A stretch of DNA of 64,000 bases, from the NCBI GenBank assembly GCA_041913905.1, contig JAYSEK010000017.1:31914-95913 (forward strand), written 5' to 3'. Below the pieces are notes generated by a model. The model saw nothing but the letters and a program-made list of their open reading frames with translations. It did no database searches and was not told where the DNA came from. The translations under genes and the position numbers were made by a program. Of the stretch, positions 52,538 to 61,115 are shown one piece after another. This stretch comes from Roseateles_B sp041913905. Lineage in GTDB: Bacteria > Pseudomonadota > Gammaproteobacteria > Burkholderiales > Burkholderiaceae_C. Each line of letters starts with the position of its first letter. Position 1 is the first letter of the stretch.

Positions 52538-53476
52538 TCACAACGGCCGGCGCACCTCCGCCAGGGCCCGGTCCAGGGCCTGGGCCAGCCACTCCATGAA
52601 CACCCGCACCCGCCGCGGCGTGTGCCGCCGGGCGCTGCGCAGCAGGGTGATGGGCAGCGGCGGCGGCTCGAAGCTGGGCAGCAGCCGCTCCAGCCGCCCC
52701 GCGGCCAGTGCTTCGCGCACGCCGGTGACGGGCACCTGGACGATGCCGGCGCCGGCCAGGGCTGCAGCCTCGAAGGCGTCGGTGTTGTTGACGGACACCC
52801 GCCAGGGCAGCGGCAGGCGCTGCAGCACGCCGTCCGCATCCTGCCATTCGAAGACCGCCTCGCGTTCGGCGAATGTCTGGCTGTAATGCACCAAGTGGTG
52901 CCCCTGCTGCCGCAGGTTCTGCGGCGACTGCGGCCGGCCCAGGCGGTCCAGGTAGGCGGGGCTGGCCACGTTGATCATGGGCAGCTGGCCCAGCGGCCGC
53001 GCCACCAGGCTGGCGTCATGCACCGGACCGACGCGCAGCACGGCGTCCACGCCTTCCTCGACCAGGTCGACGCGGCGATCGGTGCAGCTGAGCTCCAGCT
53101 GCAGGCCCGGGTGGGCGTCCAGAAAGGCGGGCAGGGCCGGGAAGACGGCCTGCAGGGCCAGGCGCACCGGCAGGTCCACCCGCAGGCGACCCCCGAGCGC
53201 TCCTTCCTGCTGGAACAGGGTTCCGATCTCGGCGGCCTCGTCCAGTAGGGCGCGGGCCCGCTCCAGCAGCAGGCTGCCATCCGGCGTGAGGCTGACGCGC
53301 CGGGTCGTGCGCTGCAGCAGCCGCGTACCCAGCCGGGCTTCCAGTTCGCCCACCACCTGGCTCACCCGTGCCTTGGGCAGACCCAGGCCCTCGGCCGCCC
53401 GGCTGAAATGCGCCAGTTCGGCCACGCGCACGAAGACGCGCAGCGAAGCGAGGTCCAGGTCGGTGGATTTGTTCAT
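52538..53476 (-). CDS. LysR family transcriptional regulator
   Basis: A 312-aa regulator: winged helix at residues 10-65 (LASLRVFVRVAELAHFSRAAEGLGLPKARVSQVV, read in parts) and a substrate-binding domain after 95. The start at 53476 gives the normal N-terminus. It is divergent from an SDR gene with a 95-base gap holding a perfect palindrome, so it very likely controls that gene and itself. The LysR subgroup is the CrgA/DsdC-like one common beside oxidoreductases. Confidence 0.9.
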   Translation of the reverse strand: MNKSTDLDLASLRVFVRVAELAHFSRAAEGLGLPKARVSQVVGELEARLGTRLLQRTTRRVSLTPDGSLLLERARALLDEAAEIGTLFQQEGALGGRLRVDLPVRLALQAVFPALPAFLDAHPGLQLELSCTDRRVDLVEEGVDAVLRVGPVHDASLVARPLGQLPMINVASPAYLDRLGRPQSPQNLRQQGHHLVHYSQTFAEREAVFEWQDADGVLQRLPLPWRVSVNNTDAFEAAALAGAGIVQVPVTGVREALAAGRLERLLPSFEPPPLPITLLRSARRHTPRRVRVFMEWLAQALDRALAEVRRPL

Positions 53477-53484
53477 TGAAACGA

Positions 53485-53497
53485 GAACAGTCTGTTC
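53485..53497. promoter_or_regulatory. Palindromic operator between LysR and SDR genes
   Basis: GAACAG-T-CTGTTC, a perfect 6-bp inverted repeat with one centre base, nine bases before the LysR start. An AT-rich stretch TTCAATTATGG follows toward the SDR gene. It is probably the regulator's binding site. Confidence 0.5.
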
Positions 53498-53571
53498 AAT
53501 TATGGCGACTTTATGCGCTTGGATGCGATCAATAAAGTCAAGCATCCCTTCAACCGATGCAGGAGCCCCTC

Positions 53572-54360
53572 ATGAACACGCTGCCCCTCACCGCCTCCTC
53601 CCCCTCCATCCCGCCTCTGACCCTGGTCACCGGCGGCAGCCGCGGCCTGGGCGCCGCCATGGCCCTGGCCCTGGCCCGCAGCGGCCACGACGTGCTGATC
53701 ACCTACCGCGAATCGGCCGAAGCCGCGCAGGCGGTGGTGGAGCAGGTCCGGGCCTTGGGTCGCCGGGCCGCCGCCCTGCCGCTGGAAATGGCGCAGGTGG
53801 ACGGTTTTCCGGCCTTCGTGCAGGCCTTGAAGGCGCAGCTGGCCGACTGGGGCCGCGAGCAGCTCGACGGCCTGATCAACAACGCAGGCGCTGGCGTCCA
53901 TGCCGGCGTGGCCGAGACCACGCCGGCCCAGTTCGAGCGGATGTGGCGCCTGCATCTGCAAGGCCCCTTCTTCCTGACCCAGGCCCTGCTGCCCCTGCTG
54001 GCCGATGGCGCCCGGCTGCTCAACATCTCCAGCGGTCTGACGCGCTTTACCGTGCCCGGCTACGCCAGCTATGCGGCCATGAAAGGCGCGGTGGAGGTGA
54101 TGAGCCGCTACCAGGCCAAGGAACTGGCTGCGCGCGGCATCCGCGTCAACACCCTGGCGCCAGGCGCCATCGCCACCGACTTCGGCGGCGGCGCGGTCCG
54201 GGACAACGCCCAGCTCAATGCCTACCTGGCCTCGGTCACGGCGCTGGGGCGCGTGGGCGAGGCCGAAGACATCGGCGGCGCCGTGGCCGCGCTGATGCAG
54301 CCGGGGGCTGGCTGGATCACCGGTCAGCGCATCGAGGCTTCGGGTGGCATGTTTCTCTGA
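53572..54360 (+). CDS. Short-chain dehydrogenase/reductase
   Basis: A 262-aa SDR with the NAD(P) loop TGGSRGLGAAM near residue 24, NNAG near 104, the catalytic Ser in NISSG near 160 and YASYAAMKG (Tyr and Lys) near 172. The C-terminal SGGMF is typical of classical SDRs. CAGGAG lies six bases before the ATG at 53572; an in-frame ATG five codons earlier is less likely. It is the presumed target of the divergent LysR. The substrate is unknown. Confidence 0.92.
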   Translation: MNTLPLTASSPSIPPLTLVTGGSRGLGAAMALALARSGHDVLITYRESAEAAQAVVEQVRALGRRAAALPLEMAQVDGFPAFVQALKAQLADWGREQLDGLINNAGAGVHAGVAETTPAQFERMWRLHLQGPFFLTQALLPLLADGARLLNISSGLTRFTVPGYASYAAMKGAVEVMSRYQAKELAARGIRVNTLAPGAIATDFGGGAVRDNAQLNAYLASVTALGRVGEAEDIGGAVAALMQPGAGWITGQRIEASGGMFL

Positions 54361-54459
54361 GTCACCGTTGCCCGAATCAAGTCGCCCGCAGCGCAGCGGC
54401 CCAGGCGCGCCGCCGCGTGCCATGGACTGCCGCGCGTCCGGCGTCTCCTTGGGGCGGTC

Positions 54460-55044
54460 TCAGCGGGGCTGGCCGCCGCGAGGTTCGACCCTGGGCTCGG
54501 GGATGCCGTCCTTCATCCAGTAGCCGCTGGCCAGCAGGCGTTCGCGGATCTGGGTGCGGGCCCGGTGCAGCCGGCTCTTGACCGCCTCCAGGCTCAGGCC
54601 CAGCTCTGCGGCCACCTCCGGCCCGCTGAGTTCGTGCACGTCGCGCAGCAGCAGCACTTCGCGGTAGGGCGGGCTCAGCGCCTGCAAGGCGCGCACCAGG
54701 TCCTGGCGCAGGTCCAGGGGAACGGCGGGCGCCTCGGGATGGTCCTGGGCGCTCAGTTCATCCAGCGGCAAGTGCCGCGGCTGACGGCGCAGCAGCCGGT
54801 AGCACTCCCGCTCGACGATGCGGAACAGCCAGGTGGTGAAGGCGGCCACCGTGCGCAGGGTGCCGACGCGCCGGTGCAATGCCCACAGGGCCAGCTGAAC
54901 GGCGTCCTCCGCGTCTTCCGCGCTGGCGCAGCTGCGCCGCGCGAAGCGCCGCAGATCCGGCTGGCAGTGGCGCAGCAGTTCGTGCAGGGCGTGGGGGTCA
55001 CCCGCGCGGGCGGCGTCGAGCAGCGGGACGGTGGCAGGGTTCAT
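54460..55044 (-). CDS. ECF-type RNA polymerase sigma factor
   Basis: A 194-aa sigma factor with region 2 (about 10-80, containing DAEDAVQLALWALHRR) and region 4 (about 115-165, LSPPYREVLLLRDVHELSGPEVAAELGLS read in parts). The start at 55044 overlaps the DUF2892 stop (ATGA), so the two are co-translated. No anti-sigma gene is present on either side. A possible regulator is thus the membrane protein encoded before it. Confidence 0.9.
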   Translation of the reverse strand: MNPATVPLLDAARAGDPHALHELLRHCQPDLRRFARRSCASAEDAEDAVQLALWALHRRVGTLRTVAAFTTWLFRIVERECYRLLRRQPRHLPLDELSAQDHPEAPAVPLDLRQDLVRALQALSPPYREVLLLRDVHELSGPEVAAELGLSLEAVKSRLHRARTQIRERLLASGYWMKDGIPEPRVEPRGGQPR

Positions 55045-55262
55045 GCTTGGCGATCCAGCGGGCGGCGCCCCATCATCGCGCAAGCCGGGCAGAAGCCCAG
55101 CAAGGCCGTGAGCGCCAAGCCCAGGGCCGTCAGGCCCAGCGCCCAGGTCCAGGTCCAGGACATGGCGAGCCCGCCCTGCCAGGCGGCGAACGCCATCAGC
55201 CCCGCGCCCGTCAGGCGGGCGAGGCGTTCGAACAAGGGCAGGTTGCGTTTCAGGTAGATCAT
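55041..55262 (-). CDS. DUF2892 small inner-membrane protein
   Basis: A 73-aa protein with two hydrophobic helices (about 18-36 and 40-58), then FCPACAMMG, the DUF2892 end with a CxxC-like Cys pair. AAGGAGG lies six bases before the ATG at 55262. It overlaps the sigma-factor gene. Cysteines near the membrane surface could sense redox or metals, but this is only a suggestion. Confidence 0.82.
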   Translation of the reverse strand: MIYLKRNLPLFERLARLTGAGLMAFAAWQGGLAMSWTWTWALGLTALGLALTALLGFCPACAMMGRRPLDRQA

Positions 55263-55312
55263 GGAAGGCCTCCTTGGCCAGGGTGGGAACCTGGGTCTGG
55301 AGGCGTGAAGGG

Positions 55313-55328
55313 CCTGAAAGGATTCAGG
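55313..55328. promoter_or_regulatory. Inverted repeat before the DUF2892-sigma pair
   Basis: CCTGAA-AGGA-TTCAGG, a perfect 6-bp repeat about 50 bases before the DUF2892 start. A further CCTGAAG half-site lies at 55332. It is a plausible operator or part of an autoregulated promoter. Confidence 0.35.
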
Positions 55329-55359
55329 ACGCCTGAAGAAAAGAGCGGCGGCCGTCGCC

Positions 55360-55851
55360 TCAGTCGCCGACCGGCAGGAACTCCATGGTCCAGTTCTCCT
55401 CCCAGCTGCCGCCGCCGTCTGGCGAGAAGGCCTGGCTCCAGCGCGGCGGCTGGCCGGGCTCCGCCAACCAGACGAATCGCACGCGGATGGGGCGGCCGTC
55501 CAACTGGTCGTCGGCATAGAACTCGCCCCGGCGCCCTTGAAAACCGCCCACCACGGGCGTGTCCAGCTGGCCGGGCAGGCGGCCGTCCAGCCACCAGATC
55601 GACCACTGCCGGCGCGCCGGATCGTAAGAGCGCAGCGCCACGGCGCGCACCTCGCCTTCGGGCAGCTGCAGCAGGTTGTCTTCCAGGTTGCCGTAGCCGC
55701 CCAGGACCGGCCGGGTGGAGGACAAGCCTTCGAAGCTCACCCAGTCCTGGCAGCCCTGCAGCCGCTGCTTCAGGCGGCGATGGCGGACGCGCCAGTGGCC
55801 GTGGATGAAGTCGAAGTCGCGAGGGGCGTCGTCGCGCAGGGGCAGGGTCAT
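55360..55851 (-). CDS. Conserved hypothetical protein (DUF1579-like)
   Basis: A 163-aa soluble protein with no signal peptide. Rich in Trp and aromatic residues with alternating beta pattern: DFDFIHGHWRVRHRRL near residue 12, RPVLGGYGNLEDN near 47, WSIWWLDGR near 84 and GGSWEENWTMEF at the end. This fits the lipocalin-like DUF1579 fold, but I cannot name a function. It lies 98 bases upstream of the DUF2892-sigma pair on the same strand and could be part of that unit. Confidence 0.7.
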   Translation of the reverse strand: MTLPLRDDAPRDFDFIHGHWRVRHRRLKQRLQGCQDWVSFEGLSSTRPVLGGYGNLEDNLLQLPEGEVRAVALRSYDPARRQWSIWWLDGRLPGQLDTPVVGGFQGRRGEFYADDQLDGRPIRVRFVWLAEPGQPPRWSQAFSPDGGGSWEENWTMEFLPVGD

Positions 55852-55986
55852 GGGAGAGCCTCGGAAAGGGGTGATGTCGAGGCCTGCAGCCTAAAGCCTG
55901 CCACTGCCACATTTTGTCAGCAGACTGCGGCGCCCCTGGCCATGTCCTCTGGCAAGGCCTGACCCCTGCACGCACAATGCGCGACC

Positions 55987-56451
55987 ATGGACATCGACTT
56001 CCGCCCGGCGGCGCCGGATGACATCGCAGAATGTGTGCGTCTTCGCGGCCTGACGCGCGAGAACGCCGTGCCGGCAGAGCGCCTGGCAGCGCTGGGGATC
56101 ACCGTGGAGTCCTGGGCCGGGCAGGTGCGCCGTGGCGAGTTGCTGGGGCACGTGGCCTGGGCCGGTGAGCAGATGGCGGGCTATGCCTTCGGCGAGCTGG
56201 CCAGCGGCGAGGTCGTGGTGCTGGCCCTGCTGCCAGCCTTCGAAGGGCATGGCCTGGGGCGCCTGCTCCTGCAGCGCCTGGTGGCCGACCTGCGGGCACA
56301 GGGCCATCGCCGGCTGTTCCTGGGCTGTTCCAGCGATCCGGGCGTTCGTTCATACGGTTTCTACCGCCACCTGGGTTGGCGACCCACCGGCCGGCGGGAT
56401 CGCCTGGGTGACGAGGAGCTGGAGCTGCTGCTCGGGGAGCCGTGCCGCTGA
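55987..56451 (+). CDS. GNAT family N-acetyltransferase
   Basis: A 154-aa acetyltransferase with LLPAFEGHGLGRLLLQRL near residue 80 as acetyl-CoA loop and YGFYRHLGW near 125. Upstream, at 55952-55966, lies GCAAGGCCTGACCCC, a variant of the dispersed motif. The substrate is unknown and the context gives no help. Confidence 0.85.
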   Translation: MDIDFRPAAPDDIAECVRLRGLTRENAVPAERLAALGITVESWAGQVRRGELLGHVAWAGEQMAGYAFGELASGEVVVLALLPAFEGHGLGRLLLQRLVADLRAQGHRRLFLGCSSDPGVRSYGFYRHLGWRPTGRRDRLGDEELELLLGEPCR

Positions 56452-56562
56452 GCGGTCGGCGGTCAGCTTCGACATGCATCGTGCGTGCGACGCGGTGCAA
56501 GCTACCAGGCCCAGGCCGCCCACGCCGGGCCGTGGTGTTCTGATGAGGGCAGGGAGCAGCAC

Positions 56563-57636
56563 ATGAATGCGTGGATGGACAAGTTCTCTCAGCGGCCCCT
56601 GGCGTCCATGGCGCTGCTCGCGGGCCTGTGCCTGCTGCCCCTGCTGGCGCAGCAGCTGGGCCAGGCGCCGGTGCGCGTGCTGGACCAGGCCCTGCTTTAT
56701 GTGCTGCTGGCCCTGGGCTTGAACATCGTCGTGGGGTATGCCGGGCTGCTGGACCTGGGCTATGTGGCTTTCTATGCCGTCGGCGCCTATCTCTTTGCCT
56801 TGCTGGCCTCGCCGCACCTGACCGAGCAGTTCGCCGGATTGCGGGCGCACTTCCCGCTGGGCCTGCACGCGCCCTGGTGGCTGATCCTGCCTCTGGCGGC
56901 AGGGCTGGCCGCCCTGGCCGGCCTGCTGTTGGGGGCGCCCACGCTGCGCTTGCGGGGCGACTACCTCGCCGTGGTGACCCTGGCCTTTGGCGAGATCATC
57001 CGGCTCTTCATCAACAACCTGGGCCACCCGGTCAATGTGACCAACGGGGCGCGGGGCATCAGCCCCATCGACGACCTGCAGCTCTTCGGACTTCCCCTGG
57101 GCCGGCCCCTGGATCTGGGCTTTGTGACGCTGGCGCCGGTGACGCTGTATGCCTATCTGTTGCTGGCCCTGGTGGGCCTCAGCGTGCTGGTCAGCGCCAG
57201 GCTGGGGCGTTCCCGCCTGGGCCGGGCCTGGATGGCCTTGCGCGAGGACGAGGTGGCGGCGCGCGCCATGGGCCTGGACACGCGGGGCCTCAAGCTGCGC
57301 GCCTTCGCCGTCGGTGCCACGTTCGGCGGTGTGGCGGGCGTGTTCTTCGCGGCGCTGCAGGGCTTCATCTCGCCGGAGTCCTTCAGCCTGCAGGAATCGG
57401 TGCTCATCGTGGCCATGGTGGTGCTGGGCGGCATGGGCCATGTGCCCGGCGTGATCCTCGGCGCCATGCTGCTGTCGGTCCTGCCGGAAGCGCTGCGCTA
57501 TGCCTCGGGCCCGCTGCAGCGGCTCACCGACGGCCATCTGGACGCGCCCATCCTGCGCCAGCTGCTGATTGCGCTGGCCATGATAGGCATCATGCTGTGG
57601 CGGCCGCGGGGTCTGTGGGTGGTCCGCTCGTCCTGA
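56563..57636 (+). CDS. livM: Branched-chain amino acid ABC permease LivM
   Basis: A 357-aa permease with about ten helices. LivM marks: LNIVVGYAGLLDLGYVAFYAVGAY (read in parts, near 48-72), LRLRGDYLAVVTLAFGEIIRL near 130, and the EAA-like loop ALREDEVAARAMGLDTRGLKLRAFA near 225. AGGGAG precedes the ATG at 56563. The partners LivH, LivF, LivG and LivK are not beside it: a GNAT precedes it and a convergent LysR follows, so it is an orphan copy here. Confidence 0.9.
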   Translation: MNAWMDKFSQRPLASMALLAGLCLLPLLAQQLGQAPVRVLDQALLYVLLALGLNIVVGYAGLLDLGYVAFYAVGAYLFALLASPHLTEQFAGLRAHFPLGLHAPWWLILPLAAGLAALAGLLLGAPTLRLRGDYLAVVTLAFGEIIRLFINNLGHPVNVTNGARGISPIDDLQLFGLPLGRPLDLGFVTLAPVTLYAYLLLALVGLSVLVSARLGRSRLGRAWMALREDEVAARAMGLDTRGLKLRAFAVGATFGGVAGVFFAALQGFISPESFSLQESVLIVAMVVLGGMGHVPGVILGAMLLSVLPEALRYASGPLQRLTDGHLDAPILRQLLIALAMIGIMLWRPRGLWVVRSS

Positions 57637-57665
57637 GCACGGTTTCCAGAGGGCTGCGGTCTCCG

Positions 57666-58598
57666 TCAGGCCCTTGAACGCCGCGGCGCCTCGAGGCCGC
57701 CCCCCTGCAGCACCGGCAGGGCGCGCAGCCGCTCGGCAGCGAACTGCACGAACTGCCGCACCTTGGCCGTCGCCAGGCGCCCCGCCGGGTAGACCAGATG
57801 CACCGGCACGGGCGGCGGCTCCCATTCGCGCATCAGCACGCGCAGGCGGCCGTCGCGCACTTCGTCCGTGACCTGGTAGGCCAGCGCACGGGTGATACCC
57901 TGGCCCGCCACCGCGGCCGCCACCTTGACGCTGTTGGCGTTCACGATCAGGCGCTCGGCGGGCAGCTGCACGGCCTTGTGCCGGGGAAAGCGCCAGTCCA
58001 CCCGCCCCTGGCCCTCGATGCTGAAGCCGATGATGCGATGCCGCGCCAGCTCTGCCGGCGTGCGCGGCCGGCCTGCACGTGCCAGGTAGCCCGGTGCCGC
58101 CACCATCACCACGCGCAGGCTGCCCACGGGGACGGCGGTGAGCCCCGAGTCCGGCAGCTGCGCGATGCGCAAGGCCACGTCGAAGCCTTCGTCGATCAGG
58201 TGGACCAGGCGATTGGTGAAGAAGGCGCGGGCTTCCAGCTGCGGGTGCTGGTCCAGGAACTCGAAGAGCAGCGGCGCGATATGGCGCTGGCCGAACAGCT
58301 CGGGCGCGGTCACCGCGAGCCGCCCTTGGACCTGCTGGCGCTGGCCCGTGACGGCGGCCTCCGCGGCGTCCAGCTCGGCCAGCACGCGGCGGGCATCGCC
58401 CAGGTACTGCTCGCCGATCTCGGTGAGCTGCAGGCTGCGGGTGCTGCGGATCAGCAGCGGCGCGCCCAGCCGCCGTTCGAGCGCGGCGATGGCGCGGGTG
58501 ACCGTGGGCGCCGAGAGCTCCTGCTGGCGCGCTGCGGCGGCCAGGCTGCCGGCCTCGGCCACGGCGACAAAGGTCCGGATGCACTGCAGATGGTCCAT
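57666..58598 (-). CDS. LysR family transcriptional regulator
   Basis: A 310-aa regulator with the winged helix at residues 1-60 (LQCIRTFVAVAEAGSLAAAARQQ) and an effector domain after 90. It is divergent from the glutathione S-transferase gene with a 115-base gap, so that gene and the following flavin protein are likely targets. The layout (LysR, GST, PNPOx-like) is a familiar stress-linked set in proteobacteria. AT-rich sequence near 58625-58665 probably holds both promoters. Confidence 0.9.
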   Translation of the reverse strand: MDHLQCIRTFVAVAEAGSLAAAARQQELSAPTVTRAIAALERRLGAPLLIRSTRSLQLTEIGEQYLGDARRVLAELDAAEAAVTGQRQQVQGRLAVTAPELFGQRHIAPLLFEFLDQHPQLEARAFFTNRLVHLIDEGFDVALRIAQLPDSGLTAVPVGSLRVVMVAAPGYLARAGRPRTPAELARHRIIGFSIEGQGRVDWRFPRHKAVQLPAERLIVNANSVKVAAAVAGQGITRALAYQVTDEVRDGRLRVLMREWEPPPVPVHLVYPAGRLATAKVRQFVQFAAERLRALPVLQGGGLEAPRRSRA

Positions 58599-58713
58599 GG
58601 CGTCCTTTCAGAAGCTGCAATTCTGAAATGTACAGAGCGGCTATTCCTCATTTTTCCTGCAATGAATAGGCTGAGGCCTCGTCGTCATCTTCATTACTTC
58701 GGGAGTGCCTGCC

Positions 58714-59352
58714 ATGTCTTTGCCGTCTTCTACCCCTCTTGCGCGCCTGCATGGCTATGCGCTGTCCGGCCATGTGCACCGGGTGCGCCTGCTGCTGTCC
58801 CTGCTGGGCCTGTGCTGGGAGGAACGCGAGCTCGACCTGGCCCGGGGCGAGCAACGTCGGCCGGAGTTCCTCGCGCTCAACGCCTACGGCCAGGTGCCGG
58901 TGCTGGAGATCGACGGCGAGGTGCTCTCGGACAGCAATGCCATCCTGGTCTATCTGGCCCTGCGTCACGACCCTCGCCGCCAATGGCTGCCCGAGGCACC
59001 GCTGCTGCAGGCCGCGGTGCAGCGCTGGCTGAGCCTGGCCGCCGGCCCGCTGGCCCATGGGCCAGCGGCGGCCCGCGCCGCGCTGCTGTTCGGCCGGCCG
59101 CCCGTGCCGCAGGCGCCGGCTCTGGCCGAGCGCCTGTTCGGCTTCATGGAAGCGCAGCTGGCCGGGCAGCCCTGGCTGGCAGCGCCCCATCCCACGCTGG
59201 CCGACCTGGCGCTGTACAGCTACACGGCCCGGGCGCCGGAAGGCGGACTGTCGCTGGCACCCTACGAGCAGATCCGCGGCTGGCTGGCGCGGGTCGAAGC
59301 CTTGCCGGGCTTCGTGGCCATGCCGGTCGCGCCGGGCACGGAGGCGTCCTGA
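58714..59352 (+). CDS. Glutathione S-transferase
   Basis: A 212-aa GST. The thioredoxin-like N-terminal domain (residues 1-80) begins with LHGYALSGHVHRVRLLLSLLG and has the glutathione-binding DSNAILVYLA near 72; the helical C-terminal domain follows. GGGAG lies eight bases before the ATG at 58714; a GTG three codons earlier is less likely. Its stop overlaps the start of the next gene by one base, so the two are co-translated. Confidence 0.9.
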   Translation: MSLPSSTPLARLHGYALSGHVHRVRLLLSLLGLCWEERELDLARGEQRRPEFLALNAYGQVPVLEIDGEVLSDSNAILVYLALRHDPRRQWLPEAPLLQAAVQRWLSLAAGPLAHGPAAARAALLFGRPPVPQAPALAERLFGFMEAQLAGQPWLAAPHPTLADLALYSYTARAPEGGLSLAPYEQIRGWLARVEALPGFVAMPVAPGTEAS

Positions 59353-60293
59353 TGGACGGGCTCTTTCACGCGGGAGAGCAGCAGCTGCACGAGCGCCTGG
59401 GCCTGCGCGAGCTCCTGGCCGGGCAGGGGGCACGCATGATCCGGGACGCCATGCCAGAGCAGCACCGCGACTTCTTCGCGCGCCTGCCCACGATGTGGCT
59501 GGGCACGCTCGACGCCCAGGGCCAGCCTTGGGCCACCATCCTCAGCGCGGCGCCGGGCTTTGCCCACAGCCCGGATGCCCGTCAGCTGCGACTGGATGTG
59601 CTGCCGGCTGTCGATGACCCCGCGACCGAGGGCCTGCGCCCGGGCGCTGACGTGGCGCTGCTGGGGCTGGAGCCGCACACCCGCCGTCGCAATCGCATGA
59701 ACGGCACGGTGCAGGCGCTGGACGAGGGCGGCTTCAGCGTCCGCGTGGGGCAGAGCTTCGGCAACTGCCCCAAGTACATCCAGGCCCGCCTGGCCGAGCA
59801 GGTCCAGCGCGAGCCGGGGCCCGTGCAGGCTCTGGGCGCCTCGCTCAGCGCCGAGGCGCTGGCCCTGGTGCGGGGCGCCGACACCCTGTTCATCGCCAGC
59901 AGCAGCAGTGCCCGGCCTGCGAGCACCGGCCCGGACGGCGCGGGCGTGGACATCTCGCACCGAGGCGGCCGGCCGGGCTTCTTGGGCGTACGACGCGAGG
60001 GCCGCGGCGACCGGCTCATCCTGCCCGACTACGCCGGCAACCGGCTCTTCAACACCCTGGGCAATCTGCTCGTCTGGCCACGCGCTGGCCTGCTCTTCAT
60101 CGATTGGACGCGCGGAGATCTGCTGCAACTGGCGGCCGAGGCCGAGGTCCAGCACGAAGGCCCGGCACTGGCCGACTATGCGGGCGCCCAGCGCCTGCTG
60201 CACCTGCGGCTGCTGGGTGGGTGGTGGCGCCCGGCGGCGCTACCCCTGCGCTGGAGCGAGGCCGAGCTGGCACCGCAGTTCCAGGCGGCCTGA
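59352..60293 (+). CDS. Pyridoxamine 5'-phosphate oxidase-like flavin protein
   Basis: A 313-aa protein with a split-barrel FMN-binding fold: DFFARLPTMWLGTLDAQGQPWATIL near 37-60, FGNCPKYIQ near 137 and DYAGNRLFNTLGNLL near 228. The last two are typical of the long PNPOx-like proteins found beside GST genes; they are not vitamin B6 enzymes. The start overlaps the GST stop (TGATG). It converges with the PEP-mutase-like gene. Confidence 0.87.
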   Translation: MDGLFHAGEQQLHERLGLRELLAGQGARMIRDAMPEQHRDFFARLPTMWLGTLDAQGQPWATILSAAPGFAHSPDARQLRLDVLPAVDDPATEGLRPGADVALLGLEPHTRRRNRMNGTVQALDEGGFSVRVGQSFGNCPKYIQARLAEQVQREPGPVQALGASLSAEALALVRGADTLFIASSSSARPASTGPDGAGVDISHRGGRPGFLGVRREGRGDRLILPDYAGNRLFNTLGNLLVWPRAGLLFIDWTRGDLLQLAAEAEVQHEGPALADYAGAQRLLHLRLLGGWWRPAALPLRWSEAELAPQFQAA

Positions 60294-60299
60294 CAGGGC

Positions 60300-61115
60300 T
60301 CAGCGGCAGCGGGCCTCGTCCATCCAGGCGTTGGTGCGGGCGTAGTCCAAGGCCCGCGCCCAGCCGTCGAACTCGCCATGCCGATGCAGCCTGCTCATGT
60401 CGTCCAGCAAGGCGCCGTAGCAGGACTTGAACAGCGACGCGCCTGCGCTCAGCCGGCGCACGCCGGCCTGGCGCAAGGCCTCGGCGCCGGGCAGTGCCGG
60501 TCCGCTCATCAGGTTCAGGGGCAGCGGCGTGAGCTCGCTCAGGCGGCGGGCGACGGTCAGGTCCGTCAGGCCGGGCAGGAAGACGCCATCGGCGCCGGCC
60601 GCTTCGTAGCGCAGCATGCGCATGCGGGCATCGTCTTCCAGCGCCTCGGCGGGCAGACGCCGCAGCAGGTAGGTGTCGATGCGCGCGTTGATGAACAGGC
60701 CCGGCCGTGGCAGGGCGGCGCGCAGGGCGTGCAGCTTGGCTTCCATCAGCTCGGCTGCCTGGCCGCCGTCTTCCAGGTTGATGCCGACGACGCCCAGGGC
60801 GAGCAGAGCCAGCGCCAGCGAAAGCACCGCTGCGGGGTCTTCGCTGTAGCCGTCCTCGATGTCCACGCTCAGCGGCAGGCGGTTGACGCGCTGGATGCGG
60901 GCCACGGCGTCCAGCAGTTCCTGGCGCGGCAGGCGGCCGCCGTCGGCATGGCCCAGGGACCAGGCCAGGGCGGCGCTGCTGGTGGCCAGGGCGCGGGCGC
61001 CGGCCTGGGCGGCCAGCACGGCGCTGGCGGGATCCCAGATATTGGCCAGGATCAGCAGCTCGCCGGGCGCATGCAGCGCGTGGAAGTCTTGGAATCCTTG
61101 AGATTCGGTGTTCAT
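60300..61115 (-). CDS. Isocitrate lyase/PEP mutase family protein
   Basis: A 271-aa TIM-barrel protein of the ICL/PEPM superfamily. Visible marks: NIWDPASAVLAAQAGARALATSSAAL (read in parts, near 25-50), the metal-binding VDIEDGYSEDP near 84-94 and NARIDTY near 140. The KKCGH-type motif of isocitrate lyase is lacking, so C-C or P-C bond reactions on small oxo-acids are more likely. It stands alone on the minus strand. Confidence 0.88.
   Translation of the reverse strand: MNTESQGFQDFHALHAPGELLILANIWDPASAVLAAQAGARALATSSAALAWSLGHADGGRLPRQELLDAVARIQRVNRLPLSVDIEDGYSEDPAAVLSLALALLALGVVGINLEDGGQAAELMEAKLHALRAALPRPGLFINARIDTYLLRRLPAEALEDDARMRMLRYEAAGADGVFLPGLTDLTVARRLSELTPLPLNLMSGPALPGAEALRQAGVRRLSAGASLFKSCYGALLDDMSRLHRHGEFDGWARALDYARTNAWMDEARCR

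Noticed and set aside
57798..59351. Long upstream extension of the PNPOx-like gene
   Set aside because: It would run antisense through the LysR gene and out of frame through the GST gene; the true start overlaps the GST stop at 59352.
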